A DNA stretch of 64,000 bases from Reddybacter sp041277045 (GCA_041277045.1 JBGFSY010000002.1:768350-832349); one strand, 5' to 3'. Counted from the first letter of the stretch, positions 36,976 to 46,304 are shown. Notes: a model not told the origin generated them from the sequence alone. A program made the numbers and translations.

Positions 36976-38001
36976 TTATAAATAAGATTCTAGCAAGAGT
37001 TGCGTAATAGCTATTATGTTTTTTGCGGCACTTTTTCGCACATTATCTGACGTAATCCACAAATTGAGTGCATTTTCACGGGCTTTGCTCTCACGAATAC
37101 GCCCGACACAGGTTTTGTCGGAGTTTTGCAAGTTGGTAACGGGCGTGGGCTGGCCACTGTGTTCAGCGTCTTCAAATAGGCTAACACCGTCAATAGCACT
37201 GAGGACTTGTGTCAGCTCATCAACACCAAAGGGATAGCGCGTCTCAATGGTAACGGACATGCTATTACCGTAAAAAACAGGCACCTGAATACAACTGACA
37301 TCGACAGCCATGCCATCGGCCTGAAGCAAGCGCTGTAACTCACTGGCGGTACTCGCCTCAGTCGTCGTATATCCGTTGCCCCCCATTGCCCCGACTTCTG
37401 GAATCAGGTTAAACGCTGTCTGATGAGCGAAGACATCGGCCTCTGCCGGCTTGCCACCCAGTAAACCCGCCGACTGACTTGCCAACTCACCGACCCCAGC
37501 TTTACCCGCATCCGACGCAGACATGCAGGCAACGGCGCTGACACTGATGATTTCCACTTCCGCATTGACCGGTTTAAGCAGTAAAGCCAGCTCTGCGGAC
37601 AAACTCCCCGGCGTGGCAATGATTGACTGGCCACCAAGGTTGGCAAGATCGTCACCGTATAAACCGGCAGCAATCACTAGCGGTACATTGCTGTCGGCTC
37701 GAAAAGCGGAGGAACAATCAATCACCGTACAGCCGGCATCGACAGCTTGGGGCACGTATTCGGCAGACACATCAGCCGGCACGGCAAACAATGCCAGGCG
37801 CACGGTAGAGAAATCAAACTCGGCTAGATCGCTAATACTCGCAGGGCGCTTGGCGATTAATGTCGTGTCACCGACAGAGGCTGAACTCGCTACCGGGTAG
37901 ATTTGCCCGACGGCAAAGTCAACTTCACCGAGCTGCTCAATAATGGCTTCGCCGACAGCGCCCGTGGCACCAATAACAGCAATATCAATAAGTTCTGACA
38001 T
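36976..38001 (-). CDS. Aspartate-semialdehyde dehydrogenase paralogue (Usg-like)
   Basis: A 341-aa protein with an ASADH-type Rossmann start (DIAVIGATGAVGEAIIEQL) and dimer fold. The segment that normally carries the nucleophilic Cys (N-C-T/S) reads ATPGSLSAELALLLKPV instead, so the usual thiol is missing. This is the pattern of E. coli Usg and the Pseudomonas Asd-like neighbour of fimV. It is therefore unlikely to be a working ASADH; a structural or unknown role is more likely. Located 56 bp downstream of true asd. Confidence 0.85.
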   Translation of the reverse strand: MSELIDIAVIGATGAVGEAIIEQLGEVDFAVGQIYPVASSASVGDTTLIAKRPASISDLAEFDFSTVRLALFAVPADVSAEYVPQAVDAGCTVIDCSSAFRADSNVPLVIAAGLYGDDLANLGGQSIIATPGSLSAELALLLKPVNAEVEIISVSAVACMSASDAGKAGVGELASQSAGLLGGKPAEADVFAHQTAFNLIPEVGAMGGNGYTTTEASTASELQRLLQADGMAVDVSCIQVPVFYGNSMSVTIETRYPFGVDELTQVLSAIDGVSLFEDAEHSGQPTPVTNLQNSDKTCVGRIRESKARENALNLWITSDNVRKSAAKNIIAITQLLLESYL

Positions 38002-38057
38002 TTAATACTCCACTCATGGGGTCAATTATTCGAAGGTTGAAAACAGTTCTCGAGTGA

Positions 38058-39170
38058 CTATTGTTCCAGGAGAATTCGCAGCATGCGACGCAGGGGTTCA
38101 GCCGCACCCCAGAGTAGTTGATCACCGACAGTAAACGCCGATAGGTACTCGCCACCCATATTCATTTTTCGCAGACGGCCAACGGGAACGTGCAATTTGC
38201 CACTCACTGCTGCTGGGGATAGTTCATTCAAACTGTCCTCCCGGTGATTGGGCACGACCTTCACCCAGTCATTGGCACTGGCCAACAGGCCTTCAATCTC
38301 GGCCATCGGCAGATCATTTTTTAACTTGATGGTTAATGCCTGACTATGACTGCGCATGGCGCCAACGCGAACACACAAGCCATCGAGAGGAATAGGATTG
38401 TTTTCTCGACCGAGTATCTTGTTGGTCTCCGCCTGCCCCTTCCACTCTTCACGGCTTTGGCCGTTGTCCAACTCGGTATCAATCCACGGCAATAAACTGC
38501 CCGCCAGCGGGTAGCCGAAATTATCCGTCGGCATAGCCTCACTATTAATAAAGGCCGACACTTTGCGATCAATATCCAAAATAGCCGAAGCCGGGTCGGC
38601 CAGCTCACTGGTAACGTGGCTGTGAATTGCGCCCATCTGGCCAATCAATTCACGCATATTTTGCGCGCCGGCACCGGAGGCGGCCTGATAAGTCATGGCA
38701 CTGGCCCATTCGACATGGCCGCCGGCGAACAAGCCACCGAGAGCCATCAACATCAAGCCGACCGTACAATTACCACCGACAAAACAATTACCGCCCTTCG
38801 CAAGCGCCTGCTCAATGACGGGGCTATTCACCGGATCGAGAACAATTACCGCCTCGTCAGCCATACGCAAAGCAGAAGCCGCATCAATCCAGGCACCCTG
38901 CCACCCCGCCGCTCGCAGCTTCGGGTAGACCTTTTTGGTGTAATCGCCGCCCTGACAGGTGAGAACAATATCCATCCCTTGCAGCGCCTGAATATCGAAG
39001 GCATCCGCGAGTGGCGGCACATCTTGACCGATATCCGGCCCGGGCTGACCTTTTTGGGATGTGGTGAAAAATACCGGCTCGATAAGAGCAAAGTCATTCT
39101 CAGCCAGCATCCGTTCTACTAAGACAGAGCCCACCATACCGCGCCAGCCAACAATACCCACTCGCTTCAT
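38058..39170 (-). CDS. asd: Aspartate-semialdehyde dehydrogenase
   Basis: A 370-aa NADPH enzyme that makes aspartate semialdehyde for lysine, threonine, methionine and diaminopimelate. The nucleophile is Cys135 in FVGGNCTVGLMLMALGGLF, matching the family number. VGWRGMVGSVLVERM is the cofactor loop, and RVGAMRSHSQALTIKL near the C-terminus holds the catalytic His. In Pseudomonas leuB precedes asd; here the next gene upstream is leuD. Confidence 0.96.
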   Translation of the reverse strand: MKRVGIVGWRGMVGSVLVERMLAENDFALIEPVFFTTSQKGQPGPDIGQDVPPLADAFDIQALQGMDIVLTCQGGDYTKKVYPKLRAAGWQGAWIDAASALRMADEAVIVLDPVNSPVIEQALAKGGNCFVGGNCTVGLMLMALGGLFAGGHVEWASAMTYQAASGAGAQNMRELIGQMGAIHSHVTSELADPASAILDIDRKVSAFINSEAMPTDNFGYPLAGSLLPWIDTELDNGQSREEWKGQAETNKILGRENNPIPLDGLCVRVGAMRSHSQALTIKLKNDLPMAEIEGLLASANDWVKVVPNHREDSLNELSPAAVSGKLHVPVGRLRKMNMGGEYLSAFTVGDQLLWGAAEPLRRMLRILLEQ

Positions 39171-39232
39171 ACTTCAACTACCAAATCGTTAATTAATAAA
39201 AAGTTATGACATCTATTTAAAGCATATTCTTT

Positions 39233-39880
39233 CTAAAGAGTGTCGAATAACCAGGGGCTATCTTTGCGCCACTGCTGCTCGAAAGTACGAATGCTATCCG
39301 CATCTTGCAAGGTCAGACCAATCTCATCCAGCCCCTCGACCAGGCATTGCCTATAAAAGACATCTATTTCGAAGCTAAGGCTTGTGCCGTCGGGCAAGCT
39401 AATACTCTGCTGCTCGAGATCGACCTGCAGCGAATAACTCTCATTGGCTTCCAACGCAAGAAATAAACTTTCAATAATATCTTTTGATAAAACAATGGGT
39501 AACAGGCCATTCTTAAAGCAGTTATTGTAGAAAATATCGGCAAAACTGGAGGCGATAACCACCCGAAAACCGTAGTCATTGAGCGCCCAGGGTGCATGCT
39601 CACGACTGGAGCCACAGCCAAAATTCTCCCGCGCCAACAAAATCGACGCGCCCTTGAAGCGCGGCTGATTGAGGGGGAAGTCCATATTCAATGGCCGCTG
39701 ACTATTGTCCTGATCGGGAAAACCTTCATCCAGATAACGCAGCTCATCGAATAAGTTGGGGCCGAAGCCACTGCGCTTAATCGACTTCAAAAACTGCTTG
39801 GGAATGATCATGTCGGTATCGACGTTGGCGCGATCAATCGGGGCCACGAGGCCGGTGTGTTGCTTAAAACTTTTCATCAT
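39233..39880 (-). CDS. leuD: 3-isopropylmalate dehydratase small subunit
   Basis: A 215-aa small subunit of isopropylmalate isomerase (leucine synthesis). Family blocks are ANVDTDMIIPKQFLKSI, ILLARENFGCGSSREHAPWA and FADIFYNNCFKNGLLPI. Normal length. It is 18 bp after leuC and certainly co-transcribed. Confidence 0.97.
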   Translation of the reverse strand: MMKSFKQHTGLVAPIDRANVDTDMIIPKQFLKSIKRSGFGPNLFDELRYLDEGFPDQDNSQRPLNMDFPLNQPRFKGASILLARENFGCGSSREHAPWALNDYGFRVVIASSFADIFYNNCFKNGLLPIVLSKDIIESLFLALEANESYSLQVDLEQQSISLPDGTSLSFEIDVFYRQCLVEGLDEIGLTLQDADSIRTFEQQWRKDSPWLFDTL

Positions 39881-39898
39881 TGCTCCTCAAAGTTGGCC

Positions 39899-41335
39899 CT
39901 AAGCCGTCTCGCTCGTCATCAGTTCACGCACATCTATAAAGTGGCCGGCTACCGCAGCAGCTGCCGCCATGGCCGGACTCACTAGATGCGTTCTGCCGCC
40001 ATTGCCCTGCCGCCCTTCGAAGTTACGATTCGAGGTCGAGGCACAGTGCTCACCCGCACCGAGTTTATCGGCATTCATCGCCAAACACATCGAGCAACCG
40101 GGCTCGCGCCACTCCATACCGGCATCAATAAAGATTTGATCAAGTTGCTCTTCTTCGGCTTGAACCTTAACAGCCTGTGAACCCGGCACGATCAATACCT
40201 GCTTCACATTGGCGGCGACCTTACGGCCCTTCGCCACGGCCGCTGCCGCACGCAGATCTTCAATCCGCGAGTTGGTGCAGGAGCCTATAAAAACGCGATC
40301 GACTTTGATATCCGTCAGTTTCTGCCCGGCTTTGAGATCCATATAACTCAGCGCACGACTGGCACCCTCACGTTTCACAGGGTCTTCCATTTGCTCAGGG
40401 TCGGGCACCAGGGCATTGACCGGCAAGACCATTTCAGGGGAAGTCCCCCAGCTCACCTGGGGCTGAATATCTGCGCCCTGAAATTCAACAACGGCATCGA
40501 ACTCAGCATCGTCATCGCTATGCAAGGTCTGCCAATTGGCCACGGCCTGCTGCCACAGCTCACCCGCTGGGGCGAATTTACGGCCCTTGACGTATTCCAG
40601 CGTGATGTCATCAACGCCGACCATGCCCACTCGGGCACCGGCTTCGATGGCCATATTGCAGACGGTCATGCGCCCTTCCATCGACATTGTGCGGAAGACT
40701 TCGCCGCCAAATTCAATGGCGTAGCCGGTACCGCCAGCAGTACCTAAGCGGGCAATCACTGTCAGCACTACGTCTTTTGCCGTCACACCAGCGCCGAGTT
40801 CACCATCGACTCGCACCAGCATATTTTTCATTTTCTTCGCCACCAGACACTGGCTCGCCAGCACATGCTCAACCTCTGAAGTCCCAATGCCGTGAGCCAA
40901 GGCACCGAGGGCGCCGTGGGTCGCGGTATGGGAATCACCGCATACCACCGTCATACCCGGCAAGGTGGCACCCTGCTCCGGGCCAATAACGTGAACAATA
41001 CCCTGACCAGCATCGTTCATTTTGTATTCGGTGATGCCAAAGGCTTCGCAGTTATCGTCGAGGGTCTGCACCTGTATGCGCGCCACTTTATCGGTGATGG
41101 CAGCAATGCCACCGGCTCTCTCACTGGTCGTGGTCGGCACGTTGTGATCGGCCGTGGCCAAATTAGCGTCGATGCGCCAGGGCTTGCGACCGGCAATGCG
41201 CAGACCTTCAAATGCCTGGGGTGAGGTCACTTCGTGCAGTAAGTGCCGGTCGATATAAAGCAGGGCCGACCCATCGTCGCGCTGTTTGACCAGGTGCGAA
41301 TCCCAGAGTTTGTCGTATAAGGTTTTGCCAGCCAT
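39899..41335 (-). CDS. leuC: 3-isopropylmalate dehydratase large subunit
   Basis: About 478 aa from ATG 41335, which has GGAG about 7 bp upstream; the ATG at 41347 would add four residues. The 4Fe-4S ligands are seen in FIGSCTNSRIEDLRAAA and EPGCSMCLAMNADKL, and VVCGDSHTATHGALGALAHG is the aconitase-family block. With LeuD it converts 2- to 3-isopropylmalate. It diverges from a LysR gene with an inverted-repeat operator between them. Confidence 0.97.
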   Translation of the reverse strand: MAGKTLYDKLWDSHLVKQRDDGSALLYIDRHLLHEVTSPQAFEGLRIAGRKPWRIDANLATADHNVPTTTSERAGGIAAITDKVARIQVQTLDDNCEAFGITEYKMNDAGQGIVHVIGPEQGATLPGMTVVCGDSHTATHGALGALAHGIGTSEVEHVLASQCLVAKKMKNMLVRVDGELGAGVTAKDVVLTVIARLGTAGGTGYAIEFGGEVFRTMSMEGRMTVCNMAIEAGARVGMVGVDDITLEYVKGRKFAPAGELWQQAVANWQTLHSDDDAEFDAVVEFQGADIQPQVSWGTSPEMVLPVNALVPDPEQMEDPVKREGASRALSYMDLKAGQKLTDIKVDRVFIGSCTNSRIEDLRAAAAVAKGRKVAANVKQVLIVPGSQAVKVQAEEEQLDQIFIDAGMEWREPGCSMCLAMNADKLGAGEHCASTSNRNFEGRQGNGGRTHLVSPAMAAAAAVAGHFIDVRELMTSETA

Positions 41336-41378
41336 TGTTCTCTCCATCTGTTAGCGATGGGTGAATTTTAGAGTCGCA

Positions 41379-41429
41379 ATCCAAATAAAACAAATTTATA
41401 ATTTTCATTATTTGGATTCCAAATTGGAA
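41379..41429. promoter_or_regulatory. LysR-type operator between leuC and lysR
   Basis: A perfect 10-bp inverted repeat, ATCCAAATAA (41379-41388) and TTATTTGGAT (41408-41417), overlaps a second palindrome TTCCAAATTGGAA (41417-41429), which has the T-N11-A form. Three or four TCCAAA/TTTGGA half-sites in about 50 bp fit a recognition-plus-activation site arrangement for the divergent LysR regulator. Confidence 0.75.
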
Positions 41430-41453
41430 TGCGAAATTATTCAGAGGTCGATA

Positions 41454-42335
41454 GTGGATACACAATTACTCGAAGCCTTTATTGCCGTGGTTGAAAGCGG
41501 CTCGTTTTCTGTCGCCGCTGAGCGCGTGCACCTCACCCAGCCCGCCGTCAGCAAGCGTATCGCCCTGCTCGAACAACAACTCGACTGCCGGCTGTTTGAT
41601 CGTATTGCTCGCAATGTCAGCCTCACCGAAGCCGGTATTGCACTGCTGCCAAAAGCGCGCGACATATTGCTCACCGTTGAAGAGACTCGTCAGAGTATTC
41701 GCGACTTATCAGGCTCAGTGGCTGGTAATTTACGTCTGGCCATCAGCCATCATATCGGCCTGCATCGCCTGCCTTCGGTATTGAAAGAGTTCACCACGCG
41801 CCACCCTAAAGTCAGGGTCGATATTGATTTTATGGAGTCTGAAACGGCTTATGAGGCGGTGCGTCAGGGGCGCTTTGAGATTGCCGTCATCACTCTCGCC
41901 CCCGAGCAACACCCCAGCTTGCAGGCCTTCCCCCTGTGGCAAGATCACCTGCAATTGGTGGTGGCGCCTGATCATCCTCTCACTCAAGTCAGTAAACTCT
42001 CGGTCGCCGCACTCAGCAACTACCCAGCCATCCTGCCCGACCTGTCGACTTACACGGGGCGTAAAATCAAACAGTTCTTTGATCAGCGCGACTGTAAACT
42101 CTCGACCAGTATCGCCACTAACTATCTAGAAACGATAAAAATGATGGTCTCCGTCGGACTCGGCTGGAGTATGCTGCCAGCGATTATGATCGACGACAGC
42201 CTACGTCAACTCGACTGTGAGGGTCTCGCGCTGAAGCGCACGCTGGGCTACATTCACCACCAGAATCGCAGTTTATCGAATGCTGCCGAGGCCTTTATTC
42301 AACTCCTTTGCAACTCCAGTAGTGCCGCCCAATGA
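41454..42335 (+). CDS. LysR-family regulator, probable controller of leuCD
   Basis: About 293 aa from GTG 41454, which has AGAGG upstream and gives the standard LysR N-terminus VDTQLLEAFIAVVESGSFSV. The longer frame from 41361 runs through the operator and is rejected. The winged helix (AAERVHLTQPAVSKRIALLE) is followed by a LysR substrate-binding domain (GNLRLAISHHIGLHRLPSVL). It overlaps mnmC by 4 bp (ATGA). Divergence from leuC, as in Pseudomonas, suggests leucine-pathway control, possibly by an isopropylmalate-type ligand (inference). Confidence 0.92.
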   Translation: MDTQLLEAFIAVVESGSFSVAAERVHLTQPAVSKRIALLEQQLDCRLFDRIARNVSLTEAGIALLPKARDILLTVEETRQSIRDLSGSVAGNLRLAISHHIGLHRLPSVLKEFTTRHPKVRVDIDFMESETAYEAVRQGRFEIAVITLAPEQHPSLQAFPLWQDHLQLVVAPDHPLTQVSKLSVAALSNYPAILPDLSTYTGRKIKQFFDQRDCKLSTSIATNYLETIKMMVSVGLGWSMLPAIMIDDSLRQLDCEGLALKRTLGYIHHQNRSLSNAAEAFIQLLCNSSSAAQ

Positions 42336-44380
42336 GCAAGCAACTGACAGAAATACCTGCCGCTGAGCTGAACGAACAGCACTACGCCAAGATAAACACA
42401 GGTAAAAACCCACTGCTCGAGGGCAACGATCTTCAGCAACGTTGGCAAGCGCTAGACTCGCAAACAAACACTCGCGTTGTAATTGGGGAAACTCGCTTTG
42501 GTGCGGGGCATAATTTTTTAGCCGCCGCTGCGCTTTGGCTACAGTGCGCACCGGTGACAGCCAAACTGCATTTTATTGCCCTTGAAGCAGCGCCACTTTG
42601 CAGGGCAGACCTTAAGCAGGCCATGCAACAAACAGCGCCAGGCAGTGAGCTTGCGGATCAGCTTGTTGAACACTACCCCATGCTCAGTCCCGGCTTTCAT
42701 CGCCTCTTTTTTGCCGAGCAGCGCATTTGTTTAACCCTTATTTTTGTCGATGCCGACACCACATTAGCGCGGGGACTGGCACAACTGCGGCCCAGTTTTC
42801 ACCCAAGCACTCAAAATATAAAATCCTTTAGCGTCGACGCTTGGTTTGTTTCCAATACCTTGCCCGAAACGCTGTACGAACACATCAAACATCTCAGTGA
42901 TGTAAGAACAACGCTGGCCAGTCTAAAGACGGACGAGCCGACAAAAAATCAATTAGAAAATATTGGCTTTAGGATTAAACAAGCCGGCAGCTCGATTGGC
43001 AAAGAAGATGTGTTGTGTGGTCAGTGGCACGAGCCCAAAGCAGATACGCAGAGTGATTTTGAAAAGCCAACCGCCTCTCGACACAAACGAAAATCACGCC
43101 ACCCGCTCCCCTGGCATATCAGCGCTTCACCCCACCGCTCTCAATCCAGACATGCTGCCATTATCGGCGGCGGCATTGCCGGCTGCACCACGGCAGCAGC
43201 ACTGGCGCAGCGCGGTTGGCGCGTTACCTTGTACGAGCGACACAACAGTCTCGCCAACGAGGGCTCGGGCAACCCCCAGGGCATTGTCTATCCCAAGTTA
43301 TCGCCTCAGTCTTCCGCCCTTAGTCGCATTAATTTAAGCGCCATTCAATTTGCCAGCCGCTACTACCAGCGTTACTGGCAGGCACCTGCTAAACAAACAC
43401 GCTTTGGTCAGCAGTGCGGCGTGCTGGTGCTACCCGAAAGCGAAAAAGAAACAGCGGCCTTTAAAACCATTGCCAATCATTTCAAACAACAAAAAGACTT
43501 TATTCAATTACTCGATAAAGGCGAGATAGAAAATATTTCTGGCCTCGCGATAGATGCCTCAAGCGGCCTTTACTACCCACAACTCGGCTGGCTTAATCCG
43601 CCCGCTATTTGTCGAGCCCTGGTCGACCATCCGCTGATTGACGTTAAGCAGGCCAGCATTACTGCTTTTACTTACGACAGCAGCGCGTCGAGCTGGCAAT
43701 TAAGCAAGGACGACAAAGAGTGTTTCGCCACTGCCGACACGGTGGTGCTGGCCACGAGCACGACAACGGGGCAATTTAGCCAAACCGAGCACCTACCGAT
43801 TAAAGCCATTCGCGGGCAGATTTCTATTGCACCGAGCAACAGTAATCTTGCAAACCCTTCGTCATTAAAAACCGTCCTTTGCGGCGCTGGTTATATTGCC
43901 CCCGCCGAAAACGCTCTCCACACCTTTGGCGCCAGCTATAACCTTCACCACACCAGCCTTGAAATTCGCAGCGAGGATCATCAGCACAATATTGACCTGC
44001 TGGAAAAAAGCGCCGCTGGCCTGCCCACCGCACTGCAAATACCCAGCGCCGATAAACTCAGTGGCCGCGCTGCCCTGCGTTGCACCACTCTCGACTATTT
44101 ACCCATTGTTGGGCCCGCACCTAATTACCACTGTTTTCTTGAAGATTATGCCGAGCTGCGCCGTGATGCCAGTACAGATATTGCCACGCCGGGGCAGTAT
44201 TGGCCGGGGCTTTTTATTCACTGCGGTCTGGGGTCCCGTGGACTGAGCTATGCTCCCATCGGCGCCGAACTATTAGCCAGCCACATCAATGGTGAACCAC
44301 CGCCCCTTGAGCAAGAGCTACTGATGGCGCTCAACCCAGCGCGCTTTATTATTCGCGATATGAAACGGCGAAAAATATAA
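42332..44380 (+). CDS. mnmC: MnmC-type bifunctional tRNA-modification protein, N-terminal half divergent
   Basis: A 682-aa protein. The C-terminal FAD domain (from about 270) is well conserved: AAIIGGGIAGCTTAAALAQR, EGSGNPQGIVYPKLSP, GCLxx-type GRAALRCTTLDYLPIVGPAP and FIHCGLGSRGLSYAPIGAEL. It should demodify cmnm5s2U to nm5s2U. The N-terminal methyltransferase domain is recognisable by GETRFGAGHNFLAAAALW (usual form GETGFGTGLNFL). Where MnmC has a DGFAPxxNPDMW block, this protein reads VDAWFVSNTLPETLYEH. The methyltransferase activity is therefore doubtful. Translationally coupled to lysR. Confidence 0.88.
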   Translation: MSKQLTEIPAAELNEQHYAKINTGKNPLLEGNDLQQRWQALDSQTNTRVVIGETRFGAGHNFLAAAALWLQCAPVTAKLHFIALEAAPLCRADLKQAMQQTAPGSELADQLVEHYPMLSPGFHRLFFAEQRICLTLIFVDADTTLARGLAQLRPSFHPSTQNIKSFSVDAWFVSNTLPETLYEHIKHLSDVRTTLASLKTDEPTKNQLENIGFRIKQAGSSIGKEDVLCGQWHEPKADTQSDFEKPTASRHKRKSRHPLPWHISASPHRSQSRHAAIIGGGIAGCTTAAALAQRGWRVTLYERHNSLANEGSGNPQGIVYPKLSPQSSALSRINLSAIQFASRYYQRYWQAPAKQTRFGQQCGVLVLPESEKETAAFKTIANHFKQQKDFIQLLDKGEIENISGLAIDASSGLYYPQLGWLNPPAICRALVDHPLIDVKQASITAFTYDSSASSWQLSKDDKECFATADTVVLATSTTTGQFSQTEHLPIKAIRGQISIAPSNSNLANPSSLKTVLCGAGYIAPAENALHTFGASYNLHHTSLEIRSEDHQHNIDLLEKSAAGLPTALQIPSADKLSGRAALRCTTLDYLPIVGPAPNYHCFLEDYAELRRDASTDIATPGQYWPGLFIHCGLGSRGLSYAPIGAELLASHINGEPPPLEQELLMALNPARFIIRDMKRRKI

Positions 44381-44459
44381 CCCCAGGTCAGCCAAAATCC
44401 CAGTCGATATTTATTCACAAAGAGGCTTAAAAATGGTCTCTGTTAGCAGTAGCTAATTT

Positions 44460-45250
44460 GCCCTAAATTCCGCTTAACCCCGAGTTGAAAGCGGTTTTTG
44501 CCGAAGCCGATATCGGCTCGGTGGCCCACTTTATCTATCGCATGGATCACGCCTACGGCCCTTTAAAACCATCCCCGAATACCGGGATGCCATCGAAGAG
44601 ATGGGCATATTGCTTGGCCATACGCCACCCCGTGGCTATGTGATGGGCGAAGAGGCCTGTGAACACGAGGCCAGCGACGACGAAATTGTACAAATACGCC
44701 AAATTGTTGTTGCGCCACTGGATGCTCGCGCCCTCGGTTTCGCCCCTCATAATCGCCGACCTATGTCGGCTTTAAGGGCTAATCTGTGACCAGTCGTGTT
44801 ACCTCTCTGAACGAGCTGGAGAACTAGGCCTTAATCGTGGGAAAACCGCGACGCGGTCATACAAGTCACTGCTGGCAAGAGCTTCTGGTTTAACGAATAT
44901 GAAGACCTCACAGGCAAATACGTCATGACGATTAGCTGGATAGCAATACTCGCAGGCATGGCTCCACCCGATACCCATATCGCCCAGTAGATGTGTTTAG
45001 CATCAGCAATTACGGGCTCGTAAAAGTAGGCCGCCCCGTCGATGTACTGGTAGTCGATCCAGAAACTGTCAACGGCGGGAAACTGGAGCGGGTTTACGAC
45101 CAACCTGCGGCCAGGACAGGCATAGAGTCCGTCATCGTCAATGCTACCTTCTTGCGTCTATAGGGCGAAGACCAAGTGCCCCCCGGGAAGAGGTACCTGG
45201 CCAAGTGCTGCGTAGCGGAAAAGCCAGCTAGTTTGACGAATATTTTCTAA
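44460..45250 (+). pseudogene. Decayed N-acyl-D-amino-acid deacylase-like amidohydrolase
   Basis: Pieces of an amidohydrolase can be read in several frames. EYRDAIEEMGILLGHTPPRG and YVMGEEACEHEASDDEIVQI correspond to the YVMGE...EPATxEDI region of D-aminoacylases, followed by a damaged ARALGF segment that in the family reads GALGFSTSRT. After about 44990 comes the C-terminal metallo-fold end GLVKVGRPVDVLVVDPETVN, GGKLERVYDQPAA and GIESVIVNATFLR, then GEDQVPPGKR. Stops at 44787 and 45160 and a large internal deletion (the metal-binding core is missing) make it non-functional. Confidence 0.7.
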
Positions 45251-45335
45251 TGAGCTAACGGGTTTCCAGCCCAAAAAGCCCACAAACTATTATCAATAAA
45301 GCAATTAGTATTACCAACTCATCGATAGCAGGCCA

Positions 45336-45751
45336 ATGGATAAGCAACGAATTAGTTTATTAATGCAAGTACCCATCTTCGGCGCTATTCGTAAAGATAT
45401 ACCGAATAGCTGGTCGAGCAAGCACCACTGGTTAAATTAAAAAATGGCGCGCAGATTCGTATTTACTCAAACAACTGACTCAGGGTGACTGTATTGGCGA
45501 GATAGCGCTATTTGATTTCCACCCACGCGGCGCCTCTATCTTTGACACTGAAACACCGCGCTAATTAAAATAACGGCTACCGATCTACGCAGCATCTATC
45601 ACCAAGATTTCGAGCAATTCACGCCCTTGCAAATGAACTTGAGCAGGGAGGTGACAGGCGACTACGCGATGCTGACGAACAACTCTTTTACGAACGCATG
45701 CATACCACCATCGGCGGTGAGTGTGTGAGTTTCCAGACCGACTTAAAATGA
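45336..45751 (+). pseudogene. Decayed cyclic-nucleotide-binding (Crp/Fnr-like) protein
   Basis: Starts at ATG 45336 (MDKQRISLLMQVPIFGAIRK), then several shifts. Other frames supply TQGDCIGEIALFDFHPRGAS, the phosphate-binding cassette of a cNMP domain, then ALIKI-TATDLRSIYHQDFEQF and LRDADEQLFYERMHTTIGGE. The C-terminus has no helix-turn-helix, so the parent was a stand-alone cNMP domain protein of about 138 aa. At least three frame changes and stops; not functional. Confidence 0.7.
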
Positions 45752-45770
45752 AAGCGCTTAAGGGCTGAAA

Positions 45771-46280
45771 TTAATATTCCGTCATCATTTCACCCTGACG
45801 CTGTACTAATTCCTCAAGCGCTAGAAACCACTGTTGAAGTTTATCGACATTGAGCATCGACTCACCTCGGCTATCATCGTGCAGTGCAATGTCTGATTGA
45901 CTGGTAACAGGTATAATTTGTTCAGGAATCTGCGAGATTGCAGGCAAGCAAAGTTTCTGCTGCTCTCTTAACAGCTCAGCCAACCAGCCTTCGCTGGCCA
46001 ATACCGCTATCTCTCTCGCTTCGGGAGCAGGTGTATCAATAGCCACTAGTGCCGTCTGCAAAGACTGAATATCGCTAATTGAGGCAATGTCCGGACAGTG
46101 GTAGTTATCGGCAATGGCCCGCAACTGGCAGAGGTAAGCGCTATTGAGCAAATGCAGCGCACTGTGTTCAAAAGCACGCTGTCGGGAAAGGTCAGCATTA
46201 ATCTGGCCCGCAAGATCAGTTAGAAGTAATTGTGCAGAAGATAAGTGCTGATTAAACAGACGTCGATAAATCATAGACAC
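45771..46280 (-). CDS. DUF6586-like protein encoded next to topA
   Basis: A 169-aa mostly helical soluble protein without signal or catalytic motif. It resembles the DUF6586 family found beside topA in Pseudomonas and relatives. It sits 24 bp downstream of topA on the same strand. Function unknown. The C-terminal FLALEELVQRQGEMMTEY is the kind of end seen in this family. Confidence 0.65.
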   Translation of the reverse strand: MSMIYRRLFNQHLSSAQLLLTDLAGQINADLSRQRAFEHSALHLLNSAYLCQLRAIADNYHCPDIASISDIQSLQTALVAIDTPAPEAREIAVLASEGWLAELLREQQKLCLPAISQIPEQIIPVTSQSDIALHDDSRGESMLNVDKLQQWFLALEELVQRQGEMMTEY

Positions 46281-46304
46281 TCACCTCATACACAACAAAA
46301 AAAT

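Noticed and set aside
36976..38001. Calling the second Asd-like gene a functional asd
   Set aside because: The active-site Cys segment is absent while the neighbour has all catalytic residues.
38616..39122. 168-codon plus-strand frame opposite asd
   Set aside because: Antisense to a catalytic-residue-bearing asd; no motif.
41361..41453. Extended N-terminus of the LysR regulator
   Set aside because: The added 31 codons cover the inverted-repeat operator and are not LysR-like; GTG 41454 has a ribosome site and the family start.
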